Part shown: one piece after another, positions 35,243 through 43,513 of the stretch | How the letters are laid out: every line of letters begins with the position of its first letter | Position numbering within the stretch: position 1 is the first letter of the stretch | From: Erysipelothrix urinaevulpis | GTDB lineage: Bacteria; Bacillota_I; Bacilli_A; Erysipelotrichales; Erysipelotrichaceae | DNA length: 64,000 nt | Reading direction: 5' to 3' | NCBI RefSeq assembly: GCF_009828835.1 | Contig: NZ_WTTB01000001.1 | Location: 186,001-250,000, forward strand | Made by a program: the position numbers and the translations under genes | Notes under the pieces: model-generated | What the model was told of the DNA's origin: nothing | Databases searched by the model: none | The model's input: only the letters and a program-made list of their open reading frames with translations

Positions 35243-36526
35243 ATGGATAATATAGGAAGAGTATTAGAAGAGAAGATTATGCCAATTGCGGGTAAACTTG
35301 CAAATAATCAATATTTGGTTGCGATTCGTGATGGTATCACAATGTCAATGCCGTTGATTATCATTGGTTCAATTTTTATGGTTATTGCGAGTTTCCCGGT
35401 ACCAGGGTGGGAAGCGTGGTTAGGTGAAATTGGTGTTTCAGGGTATCTTTGGAAAGGTGTCGACAGTAGTTTTGGATTAGTTGGTTTAGTATCTGCATTC
35501 GGAATTGCGTATAGTTTGTCAGAACATAATAAAGTGGATGGTTTATCGGCAGGAATTATATCATTGTCATCATTCATTTTAGTTACTCCATTTGTGAGTG
35601 GTGAAGCGGGTGCTGGAATAAGTGTTGGTTTAATTGGTGCACGTGGTTTATTTGTCGCCATTATATTAGGTCTTATCAGTGCTAAGATTTACCAAGCATT
35701 TATTGATCGTGATATTCAAATTAAAATGCCTGAAACAGTACCACCAGCAGTTTCAAAAAGTTTTAGTGCAATTTTACCAGGTGCCGTTATTATTACACTT
35801 TGGTTAATCGTATTTGGCGTTCTTGATAAGTTTGGTTTACCTAACTTGCATGATATTGCAGGGATTGTATTGGGAAAACCATTAGGATTGCTTGGAAATA
35901 ATATTATTGGAACAATGTTTGTGGTTGCATTCAACAGTATCTTCTGGTTCTTAGGAATCCATGGTGGACATGTTGTTAACTCAATTATGAAGCCTGTTTG
36001 GATTGCGAACTTGGATGCCAATAGAGTTGCATACCAAGCTGGAGAAGCATTACAACATATTATTACAGAACCATTCATGGATAACTTCGTTTATCTTGGT
36101 GGTGGAGGAGCTACTTTAGGTTTAGTTTTAGCGATTGCATATTATGCTCGTAAGAAAAACACAAGTAAGCGAACCAAAACATTAGCACCTGTTACAGTTG
36201 TGCCCGGTTTATTCAATATTAATGAACCAACAATGTTTGGTATGCCAGTTGTCTTAAACTTAATGTTAATTATTCCATTTATTTTAGCGCCAATGATTAA
36301 TGCTTTAATTACCTATGCTGCAATGGCTACGCATTTAGTACCCTTAACAAGAACTGTGGCAACTTGGACTATGCCGCCGATTATTAGTGGGTTTTTAACG
36401 ACAGGAAGTATTGCAGGATCAATTCTTCAAATTGTTTTAATTATTGTTGATGTGTGTCTGTATTTACCTTTCTTTGCAATGGTTGAAAAGAGCTTTAAGA
36501 AAGAAGAAGGAATTGAAGTAAAGTAG
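35243..36526 (+). CDS. PTS EIIC, lactose/cellobiose (CelB/LicC) family
   Basis: A 427-residue membrane permease of the lactose-cellobiose PTS family. Many hydrophobic segments, the IKMPETVPPAVSKSF loop, FLGIHGGHV and NINEPTMFG are family features; the last forms part of the sugar site. It imports and phosphorylates a beta-linked disaccharide but needs EIIA and EIIB, which are not encoded nearby; the chb-like cluster at 54763 has both. ATG 35243 follows GGAGGAGAGA. First gene of the operon with the TIM-barrel protein and the GH16 glucanase. Confidence 0.9.
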   Translation: MDNIGRVLEEKIMPIAGKLANNQYLVAIRDGITMSMPLIIIGSIFMVIASFPVPGWEAWLGEIGVSGYLWKGVDSSFGLVGLVSAFGIAYSLSEHNKVDGLSAGIISLSSFILVTPFVSGEAGAGISVGLIGARGLFVAIILGLISAKIYQAFIDRDIQIKMPETVPPAVSKSFSAILPGAVIITLWLIVFGVLDKFGLPNLHDIAGIVLGKPLGLLGNNIIGTMFVVAFNSIFWFLGIHGGHVVNSIMKPVWIANLDANRVAYQAGEALQHIITEPFMDNFVYLGGGGATLGLVLAIAYYARKKNTSKRTKTLAPVTVVPGLFNINEPTMFGMPVVLNLMLIIPFILAPMINALITYAAMATHLVPLTRTVATWTMPPIISGFLTTGSIAGSILQIVLIIVDVCLYLPFFAMVEKSFKKEEGIEVK

Positions 36527-36551
36527 TTGTTAGTAGAAAAGAGTGTGTTTT

Positions 36552-37445
36552 ATGAAACGTTTAATTAGTGCAAATACATCAGACATTTTAAACATGAGTT
36601 CTAGTGAGTTAAAAGCAAGTATAAAAGCAAGTGAAGGCCGAGTTATTTTATCTGAAAACTATGCATCAAGAGAAACATTTGTGGGCGATATTAGTAATTC
36701 AGAAATTGCGAAAGCATGTGGTGCAGATCTTATTTTATTGAATGGGGTTGATGTTTTTAATCCAGATTTATTTGCTCTTAATACTGATGAAAATTTCGTT
36801 GATGAGTTACATCGTTTAGTAGGACGTCCTATTGGTGTGAATTTAGAGCCGGTGGATGACGATGCTGAAATGAGTGAGTCACGATTTGAATTATCTCAAG
36901 GGCGTAAAGCAACGCTTGAAACCATCAAAGAAATTGAAAAAATTGGCTTAGACTTTGTATGTTTTACAGGGAATCCTGGAACTGGTGTAAGTAATAAAGG
37001 AATTACTGATTCAATCAAATTGGCAAAAAAAGAGTACAGTGGTTTAATCATTGCTGGAAAGATGCATGGAGCAGGAGTTGTTGGACCTGTTATTGATCTT
37101 GCGACAGTTGAAGAATTCTTAAATGCAGGCGCAGATATAATTCTTGTACCAGCAGTTGGAACAGTACCTGGATTTGATAGTCAACAGTTAAAAGAGATTG
37201 TTGATTATGTTCATACACATAATGGTTTAGTCATGGCAGCAATTGGAACAAGCCAAGAGGGATCAGATCCTGAGACAGTTGCTCAAATGGCATTACAAAG
37301 TAAAATATGTGGTGTTGATATTCATCATATTGGGGATGCAGGATTTTCAGGTTTAGCACCTGTTGAGAATATTTTTGCACTTGGGAAAGCAGTTCGAGGA
37401 TTGCGTCATACAGTCGCATCCGCTGCACGTTCAATTAATCGATAA
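36552..37445 (+). CDS. PEP-phosphonomutase/TIM-barrel-like protein of PTS operons
   Basis: A 297-residue protein with beta/alpha repeats: ADLILLNGVDVFNPD (about 56), IGVNLEPVDDD, VCFTGNPGTG and IIAGKMHGAGVVG. I recognise the type as a TIM-barrel protein found beside cellobiose-type PTS genes in Bacillota (DUF7916-like), variously annotated as phosphonomutase or HAD protein; its reaction is unknown to me. ATG 36552 is preferred to an ATG nine bases earlier because the family begins MKRLIS; the ribosome binding site is weak. Same operon as the EIIC and the glucanase. Confidence 0.65.
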   Translation: MKRLISANTSDILNMSSSELKASIKASEGRVILSENYASRETFVGDISNSEIAKACGADLILLNGVDVFNPDLFALNTDENFVDELHRLVGRPIGVNLEPVDDDAEMSESRFELSQGRKATLETIKEIEKIGLDFVCFTGNPGTGVSNKGITDSIKLAKKEYSGLIIAGKMHGAGVVGPVIDLATVEEFLNAGADIILVPAVGTVPGFDSQQLKEIVDYVHTHNGLVMAAIGTSQEGSDPETVAQMALQSKICGVDIHHIGDAGFSGLAPVENIFALGKAVRGLRHTVASAARSINR

Positions 37446-37457
37446 AAAGGAGATAGT

Positions 37458-39785
37458 ATGAAAAAAAGTATGAGTAATTTATTCAAATCATTCTTGGTCT
37501 TACTGGTTATGGTTTCGAGTGTTAACCCAATTAGCGCCGAAACAAAACAAGAAACACCAATCATTGTTGATGGAGATTTTGAAAAGGGAGGAGCTGCTTG
37601 GAACCAAAGAAACAAAGGGGAAATTGCTGATGGTGTTAGTTTTGGTAATGGAACTAAATCAGGTGTAATTCCTAACACAGCCGTATCCAATGGAATGGCA
37701 AATGGATTTATTGGGCAAGTAGTTAATTTGGAACAGTACACAGATTATACTGTGAGTGCTTATGTTAAAGTTGACGTTGAAGGAGCCGATGCTATCTTCA
37801 CAGGTCGTTGGTGGGCAAATAATAGTCAACAAAGTGTCATTGAACACAAAGGTTCGTCTGTAGACAAAGCTGTTACAAATACAGAATGGACAAAAGTGGA
37901 ATATACATTTAATACTGAAAAAAATAAGCAAGCCTTAATACAACTTGTGAAATGGTCAGATAAAGAAGAAACAAAGAAATCGAATGCATACATCGATAAT
38001 GTTGTTATTACTAAAGGGGAAACTAAGCTTCCTGAAGAAGAAAAACCGAAGCCAGAAGAGTCATATAAAGAAGTATGGCGTGATGAGTTTGATCAAGATC
38101 AATTAAATAGTGATGATTGGGGCTATGAATTAGGAATGATTCGTGGAACAGAGCATCAACACTATGTTAATGATGAAGAAAATGTATTTTTAAGAGATGG
38201 AAAACTTGTTTTAAGAGCAACGGACCGTGCCAAAGAAGATCAATATGATCATCCAAGAGATCCAAGTCGTAAAGTTAAATATAATTCTGGAAGTATCAGA
38301 ACACATGGTAAAAGAGAATTCCTTTATGGTAAATTAGAGATTAAAGCGAAGTTACCTAAAGGTAAAGCAGTCTTCCCAGCCTTTTGGACTTTAGGTGCTG
38401 ATTTCACACTTGATGGTAAAATAAATGGTGAACAAGGTCACGGATGGCCAAGTACAGGTGAAATTGATATCATGGAATTAATTGGTAGTGAAACCTATGG
38501 TGCAGCAGGGAATAGAACTGTCTATCAAACTGTTCATTATGGTCCAACAGAAGAAAATGTTGGTAAATTCTCTGGAAGTGGAACATCACATACAATAGGT
38601 GAAGTCTTCAATGATGATTTCCATACATTCGCATTTGACTGGCATGAAGACCGTATGGATTGGTACGTTGATGATGTCTTAGTACGAACAGTGCCTTATG
38701 CACAAGATCCAATGGCTAAAGATATCTTCAGTAAGCCTCAATACATTCAATTGAACTTAGCAATGGGTGGAGCATGGCCAGGTCATGTTGGTGATGGATT
38801 AGCTGGAACAGAATTTGAGGTCGATTATGTCTCATATTCACAAACAGAAACACAAGCCAAAGCCAATCAATCATATTATGAAACTGCGCCTTATATTAAT
38901 GGTGTTAAACCATTAACAATGACACGTGGACAAGCATTTAACCCATTGAAAGATTTAAGCACAAAAGAAGGTTACTTTTTAGATTTTTCAATCGAAGATT
39001 CCCCAATGTTTGATCACAAAGGTGGAAATAAAAACGTTAACCTAAAAGTGGCAGGTGTCCATGAGTTAGATAAACTTTCCAAGCTTCCTGCTGGAACATA
39101 TAATATTCATTACAGTGCATTACCAGAAGGTGTTAAGTTAAATGATGATTTAGCAGCCAAAGTTGCTCGTACGTCGACAACACTTGAAATTGTTAAAAAC
39201 TCACTTGCAGATGATTTAGAGTTTACCGTTCAAAAAGGAACGAAATTAAAAGATATTGAACTTCCACAAGATTGGTATTGGACAAGTCCAGATACCGTTG
39301 TTAACAAAGATCAAAAATTCGAAGCATACTATCAAACACTCGATACCAATGAAAAATCAATGGTTCAAGTTCGCATCGAAAAAGTTGATTATACGTTATT
39401 AGATGAAAAAATTGCGGAAGCGGAAGCATTATTGAATAATAATAAATATACTCCAGAATCAAAAGAATACCTTGTTAAAACAATTGAGTTATTAAAGGAA
39501 ATTAGAAAAACAGAAATGACAGAAGAACAAGTTAGAATTTCTGTAGAATACTTAGATTTTATTATAAGTAATTTGGAAGAAAAAAATGATAATGGAAATG
39601 CTGATGTCGACACACCAACTGATAATAAAACAGATGGCGATACGACAACAGAAGATAATTCAGATAAAACCCCTGATTCAAGCATCTTACCTCAAACAGG
39701 TATCTCAGCATTCAGTAAGATGAATGCACTCTCACTCTCACTGATTGTTATAGGATTAGGAATCAAAATAAGAAATAAAGAATAA
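37458..39785 (+). CDS. Wall-anchored GH16 beta-glucanase with LPQTG
   Basis: A 775-residue secreted enzyme. Signal peptide (1-28), a carbohydrate-binding module of CBM4/9 type (about 35-190, VDGDFEKGG), a GH16 domain (about 200-470) with catalytic GEIDIME (E335, D337, E340), then a beta-rich linker, a short coiled segment and a C-terminal LPQTG (744-748), hydrophobic stretch and RNKE tail for sortase anchoring. It would cut laminarin or lichenan at the cell surface and supply the PTS EIIC of the same operon. ATG 37458 follows AAAAGGAGATAGT. Exact linkage specificity is not known. Confidence 0.92.
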   Translation: MKKSMSNLFKSFLVLLVMVSSVNPISAETKQETPIIVDGDFEKGGAAWNQRNKGEIADGVSFGNGTKSGVIPNTAVSNGMANGFIGQVVNLEQYTDYTVSAYVKVDVEGADAIFTGRWWANNSQQSVIEHKGSSVDKAVTNTEWTKVEYTFNTEKNKQALIQLVKWSDKEETKKSNAYIDNVVITKGETKLPEEEKPKPEESYKEVWRDEFDQDQLNSDDWGYELGMIRGTEHQHYVNDEENVFLRDGKLVLRATDRAKEDQYDHPRDPSRKVKYNSGSIRTHGKREFLYGKLEIKAKLPKGKAVFPAFWTLGADFTLDGKINGEQGHGWPSTGEIDIMELIGSETYGAAGNRTVYQTVHYGPTEENVGKFSGSGTSHTIGEVFNDDFHTFAFDWHEDRMDWYVDDVLVRTVPYAQDPMAKDIFSKPQYIQLNLAMGGAWPGHVGDGLAGTEFEVDYVSYSQTETQAKANQSYYETAPYINGVKPLTMTRGQAFNPLKDLSTKEGYFLDFSIEDSPMFDHKGGNKNVNLKVAGVHELDKLSKLPAGTYNIHYSALPEGVKLNDDLAAKVARTSTTLEIVKNSLADDLEFTVQKGTKLKDIELPQDWYWTSPDTVVNKDQKFEAYYQTLDTNEKSMVQVRIEKVDYTLLDEKIAEAEALLNNNKYTPESKEYLVKTIELLKEIRKTEMTEEQVRISVEYLDFIISNLEEKNDNGNADVDTPTDNKTDGDTTTEDNSDKTPDSSILPQTGISAFSKMNALSLSLIVIGLGIKIRNKE

Positions 39786-39792
39786 ACAAGAT

Positions 39793-39815
39793 AAACCGAC
39801 GAAAGTCGGTTTTCT
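39793..39815 (+). terminator. Terminator after GH16 gene
   Basis: AAACCGAC-GAAA-GTCGGTTT stem-loop with stable GAAA loop and T-rich tail. Confidence 0.85.
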
Positions 39816-39941
39816 TATGTTAATCTCAAGGAGTATAGTATAATAAAAACAACAATAATAAGGACTTAATACGGGATGCAACGATTAAGTGCGTGCAATT
39901 TAACGTAAGATATTCTAATCTTGGGTTAGGAGGAAATTACA

Positions 39942-40775
39942 ATGATCATTAATCAACAAATAAAGAAATATCGTTTACTTGATAATATGACGCAAGATGA
40001 TTTAGCAAAAAAAATGCATGTATCACGTCAATCAATTTCAAAGTGGGAACAAGGTGAAAGTTATCCAACGATTGATAACTTAGTGATCTTAAGTCAGATT
40101 TTACATATACCACTAGAAGAATTAGTCAAAGGGAAATTAGACTTTCCAGATGGATTTGAGTTTGGTAAACCGGAAAGTAAATTCAGAGTGTTTATGTTTT
40201 TATTAGGACCGTGTATTCTCATCGTTGCAGGTTTATTTGGAACGTTTGAAAATCCTGTTGAACGACTCTACCCAATTGCTTCTGGTCTCTTCATTTTTCT
40301 TTTACAGTCTATTGTACGTTTGTATAATTATCATCGTTATCATTCATATTTTGTCGTTGAACGCAATGGGATTGAAGTTGATGTCACAAGGGGAACTTTA
40401 CCCTATGTGAAAATTATCAAAGGAATCTTTAATAAGCGTGAAGGTAGGTTTATCCCTTATAGAGATATTGAGTCAATAGAATTATCTATCGAAACACGTG
40501 GCTATAAAGGGTCGCAAGGCCTTGATTATCGTAAACGACAAAATCATATGAATCGTGAAGAATTTTATGCTTTAGTGAGATGTCGTAATCAGGAAACTTA
40601 TAAATTAGATCTTGATGTAATCTATTATTCAAATACGAAGGAATATCAGTACTTTTATCCTGTTTTTAAATATTTTGAAAAAGAAGGGATACAAATCATT
40701 GATCCTTATAATATTCTTGAATCAATTCATCAGGAATATGATTTTTTGGAAGAAGCATATAGAAAATCAAAATAG
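39942..40775 (+). CDS. XRE-family regulator with membrane segments
   Basis: A 277-residue protein: N-terminal helix-turn-helix (1-65, DDLAKKMHVSRQSISKWEQG), two hydrophobic segments (about 84-105 and 110-130) and a C-terminal soluble domain (about 135-277) that resembles a bacterial PH-type fold. Likely a membrane-tethered DNA-binding sensor. ATG 39942 follows TTAGGAGGAAATTAC. It stands alone after the GH16 terminator, with a TATAAT at 39839 and an inverted repeat in the leader. No target is evident. Confidence 0.75.
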   Translation: MIINQQIKKYRLLDNMTQDDLAKKMHVSRQSISKWEQGESYPTIDNLVILSQILHIPLEELVKGKLDFPDGFEFGKPESKFRVFMFLLGPCILIVAGLFGTFENPVERLYPIASGLFIFLLQSIVRLYNYHRYHSYFVVERNGIEVDVTRGTLPYVKIIKGIFNKREGRFIPYRDIESIELSIETRGYKGSQGLDYRKRQNHMNREEFYALVRCRNQETYKLDLDVIYYSNTKEYQYFYPVFKYFEKEGIQIIDPYNILESIHQEYDFLEEAYRKSK

Positions 40776-40802
40776 TGGTGTAGATGTAGGGATGGTGAGA
40801 AA

Positions 40803-41111
40803 ATGTATGTTGTCTATATGATACGGTGTGATGACAATAGTTTGTATACTGGGATCACCACTGATCTTAGTCGTCGGATGAAAGAACATGTTAAAAAAAC
40901 TCCTAAAGCAGCAGCGTATACAAAAAGTCGTAATGTAATTAGCTTGGAGGCTTTATGGCATGCTAATGATCGTTCGAGTGCAAGCAAACTTGAATATTCA
41001 ATAAAAAAACTAAGCAAGCCCCAAAAAGAAGCATTGATCTTAGATCCAGATGTGTTTGATGGTTATGAGGTCGGTCGAATTGAGGATAGGTACTTTGATT
41101 CTTTTAAATGA
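40803..41111 (+). CDS. GIY-YIG domain protein (UPF0213 type)
   Basis: A 102-residue single-domain GIY-YIG protein. It opens with YVVYMIRC and LYTGITTDLSRRMKEH, which match the core beta-strands and Arg of the nuclease fold, and ends with SASKLEYSIKKL containing the conserved Glu. Function of stand-alone members is unclear; DNA repair has been suggested. ATG 40803 follows GGTGAG. Next gene starts 53 bases on. Confidence 0.87.
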   Translation: MYVVYMIRCDDNSLYTGITTDLSRRMKEHVKKTPKAAAYTKSRNVISLEALWHANDRSSASKLEYSIKKLSKPQKEALILDPDVFDGYEVGRIEDRYFDSFK

Positions 41112-41164
41112 AGAGAAATTGATGTATAATTTGTCAAGAGTCTATGAGCCATGGGAGGGGTCGT

Positions 41165-41581
41165 ATGAAATTTATTTTTGATTTTTCACTCACAACACCA
41201 GCACTTATTTTTCCAGCGATATCTTTATTGATGTTAGCGTATACGAATCGATTTGTTGTCTTAGCGGACTTAATTCGAAATCTTTATAATGAACACCGTC
41301 AAAATCCACGGCAAGAAAATTTAGATCAAATTGCGAATTTAAAATATCGGATGGACGTCATCAAAAAGATGCAGATATTTGGAGCTTCGAGTTTTATTGC
41401 AGCTGTTTCAAGTATGTTGGTTGCACTTATCCAGCAACCTTGGCTTGCAGGAATTTTATTTACAGCATCGTTAGTGTTGCTTATCATCTCGCTTGCTTAT
41501 TTATTGAAAGAACTCAGCATATCCATTGATGCGTTGACCATTCAATTGAATGATATTAGTGATCAAGATATTGAATCATAA
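41165..41581 (+). CDS. DUF2721 membrane protein
   Basis: A 138-residue protein with one N-terminal hydrophobic segment containing SLTTPALIFPAISLLMLAYTN and two more after residue 75, the DUF2721 pattern. Function unknown. ATG 41165 follows GGGAGGGGTCGT; an earlier in-frame ATG at 41144 would leave no ribosome binding site. Terminated by a shared hairpin with the converging orphan gene. Confidence 0.8.
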   Translation: MKFIFDFSLTTPALIFPAISLLMLAYTNRFVVLADLIRNLYNEHRQNPRQENLDQIANLKYRMDVIKKMQIFGASSFIAAVSSMLVALIQQPWLAGILFTASLVLLIISLAYLLKELSISIDALTIQLNDISDQDIES

Positions 41582-41583
41582 AG

Positions 41584-41618
41584 AAAGAGAAGTCGGTTTA
41601 GCCGGCTTCTCTTTTAGA
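41584..41618. terminator. Bidirectional terminator
   Basis: AAAGAGAAGTCGG and CCGGCTTCTCTTT pair with one wobble around TTTAG, between the converging DUF2721 and orphan genes. Confidence 0.85.
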
Positions 41619-42015
41619 TTAGATTGATCGATTGAAGAAACATCAATCGTTGCTCATTGGTCATATCTAAGTCTTCACTGACTCCAATCAGTGGATTATT
41701 GCTATTAAAAATATTAATATTTTCAAGTGATAAGGGTAAGAAAGGAACTAGATCAAGTGTTTCATCAAGAAGTTTGTCATCAAAAAAATTAAACGTGACC
41801 GTTACAGTAATGAGTCCTGGAATTTCTTCTCTATTCCAATCTTCTTCTAAGCAATAATAATTCGTAAAGTTTTCTAGCGTGTTGTTTTGTTTCTTTACTG
41901 GAATGGAAATTGTATCGATGAAACCCTTAAATCCTCTCAGTACATAGAAATAATTATTTGAGTCTTGACATGACAACTGGTGATTATTGATAACTCTATT
42001 TATTCTTTCTTGCAT
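41614..42015 (-). CDS. Hypothetical protein, no recognised domain
   Basis: A 133-residue soluble protein without signal peptide or membrane segment, rich in Asn, Asp and Leu. I recognise no family. ATG 42015 on the minus strand follows AAAGAGGTTCATTC. Two TATAAT-like boxes precede it and a 10-bp inverted repeat (42017-42026 with 42059-42068) brackets that promoter region, one arm being the ribosome binding site itself. It lies downstream of plsC on the same strand but is expressed on its own. Confidence 0.65.
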   Translation of the reverse strand: MQERINRVINNHQLSCQDSNNYFYVLRGFKGFIDTISIPVKKQNNTLENFTNYYCLEEDWNREEIPGLITVTVTFNFFDDKLLDETLDLVPFLPLSLENINIFNSNNPLIGVSEDLDMTNEQRLMFLQSINLI

Positions 42016-42086
42016 GAATGAACCTCTTTTCTATTATATAGTCTTATTATAACAAGATGAGGTTCATTGGTTAAGCAGAGTGAATA

Positions 42087-42761
42087 TTATGCGTAGATTG
42101 ATTTCATTTTTTCTTCCATCAGTGTACGGACTAATTGACTTAATTCAATTGTTTTCATTGTTTGGTACGTATCCTTTTCGATAGCTTGGCAAAAGTGAAC
42201 GTTAAATTCTTTTTGATTTTCGTTAAAACTTTCTTGAATATACATCGGAACAATCGGTACATTTGCTTTTCTTAAGACTGCAAACATACCATCTTTGAAG
42301 GGAAGCATTTCTTTGGTGTGAGATCGTGTACCTTCAGGAAATGCTAAAATACTATACCCTTTTTCAACATCCTTTAATGCTTGTTTAAGGATCATTAAAG
42401 ATTGCTTAGGATCTTCACGATCAAGTGGATAAGATTGACTCATTTTCATAAATGTCCCTGAAATTGGATTGGTAAAGAGTTCTTTTTTTGCGATGAATCG
42501 AAAAGGTTTGTTGACTGCAGCAATCGTAATGAAAATATCATTCATGGATTGGTGATTAGCAATATAAATACAGGGTGTTTGACTGTTTGGTTGTTTGCCA
42601 ATTATTTTTACACTTATTCTTCTAAAACCTAGGTAATGGTCGGGATACATTCTTAGTTCTTTATCTTTCTTTGTTTCGCTTCCAAACCGTCGTATCACTT
42701 GACTTCGAATCCAATAAATAGGCAGAACTAGAAATGTAATGAACATATTAAACTTTTTCAT
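42087..42761 (-). CDS. plsC: 1-acyl-sn-glycerol-3-phosphate acyltransferase
   Basis: A 224-residue membrane-associated acyltransferase with the NHQSMND motif (His and Asp catalytic pair) and FPEGTRS, the two hallmarks of PlsC. Makes phosphatidic acid from lysophosphatidate and acyl-ACP, linking the fatty acid locus to membrane lipids. An N-terminal hydrophobic stretch (about 5-20) fits membrane association. Overlaps acpS by 14 bases. Last gene of the fab operon. Confidence 0.92.
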   Translation of the reverse strand: MKKFNMFITFLVLPIYWIRSQVIRRFGSETKKDKELRMYPDHYLGFRRISVKIIGKQPNSQTPCIYIANHQSMNDIFITIAAVNKPFRFIAKKELFTNPISGTFMKMSQSYPLDREDPKQSLMILKQALKDVEKGYSILAFPEGTRSHTKEMLPFKDGMFAVLRKANVPIVPMYIQESFNENQKEFNVHFCQAIEKDTYQTMKTIELSQLVRTLMEEKMKSIYA

Positions 42762-43107
42762 AAACCATCACCATTGCAATTGTATAATCTTCATCATGAC
42801 TGATTGAAACCTCCATTTTATTGGAGATTGGTTTTCCCATTGTATCGTAGAGGATCTCGATATCATGAAAATCACAGTGTCCAATTCCTGTACCCAATAC
42901 TTTTGAATAGGCTTCTTTCGCAGCAAATCGTCCTGAAAAAAACTCAAGCTTTCTTCGTTTGGAGTTTAAATTGTTGAAAAGTAGGATTTCATTGGGAGTC
43001 AAAATACGATTGATCCATTTTTGATTGTTTATTTTATCATTGAAGCGGGGGATATATACAATGTCTGTTCCGATTTTAATCTGAGATTGCGAACTTAATT
43101 GTCCCAT
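42748..43107 (-). CDS. acpS: Holo-[acyl-carrier-protein] synthase
   Basis: Transfers the phosphopantetheine arm from CoA to ACP. The 119 residues include IGTDIVYIPRF with the metal-binding Asp and the RFAAKEAYSKVLG helix with the conserved Glu, both typical of AcpS. The start is uncertain: ATG 43107 (used here) and ATG 43125 both lie inside fabZ and have poor ribosome binding sites; an ATT at the fabZ stop would give the family's usual short N-terminus. It overlaps fabZ and plsC. Confidence 0.88.
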   Translation of the reverse strand: MGQLSSQSQIKIGTDIVYIPRFNDKINNQKWINRILTPNEILLFNNLNSKRRKLEFFSGRFAAKEAYSKVLGTGIGHCDFHDIEILYDTMGKPISNKMEVSISHDEDYTIAMVMVYEKV

Positions 43108-43513
43108 GGGCACACACTTCTCCATTCACACTGGCACTTGCTTTCGCAATGCCTAAAATACTTTTTAGTTTAATTAATTCAACATTGAGTTCCAAGGTAT
43201 CACCAGGGATCACCTGTCTTTTGAATTTGAAGTCATCAATGCCGACAAAGTAGGCAAGTTTTCCTTTGTATTCTTCTTTTGATAAAAGAACGATGGCTCC
43301 TGCTTGGGCAAGTGCTTCACAAATTAAGACACCAGGCATGACATGTTTCTGTGGAAAATGTCCCATAAAATGCATTTCATTTGCGGAAACATTTTTAATT
43401 GCTTTGATTGATGTTTCATTCATTGTTATGACCTTATCGACTAATAAAAAAGGGTATCGATGAGGGATAATGTCCTGAATGTCGTTACTATTAAGAATCA
43501 TGTTTCTCACCAT
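43076..43513 (-). CDS. fabZ: 3-hydroxyacyl-ACP dehydratase FabZ
   Basis: A 145-residue hotdog-fold dehydratase with HRYPFLLVD (catalytic His) and HFPQKHVMPGVLICEALAQA (catalytic Glu). Removes water from 3-hydroxyacyl-ACP in each elongation cycle. Overlaps fabF by 23 bases and acpS. Length normal for FabZ. Fifth gene of the acpP-led fab operon. Confidence 0.95.
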   Translation of the reverse strand: MVRNMILNSNDIQDIIPHRYPFLLVDKVITMNETSIKAIKNVSANEMHFMGHFPQKHVMPGVLICEALAQAGAIVLLSKEEYKGKLAYFVGIDDFKFKRQVIPGDTLELNVELIKLKSILGIAKASASVNGEVCAHGTIKFAISD

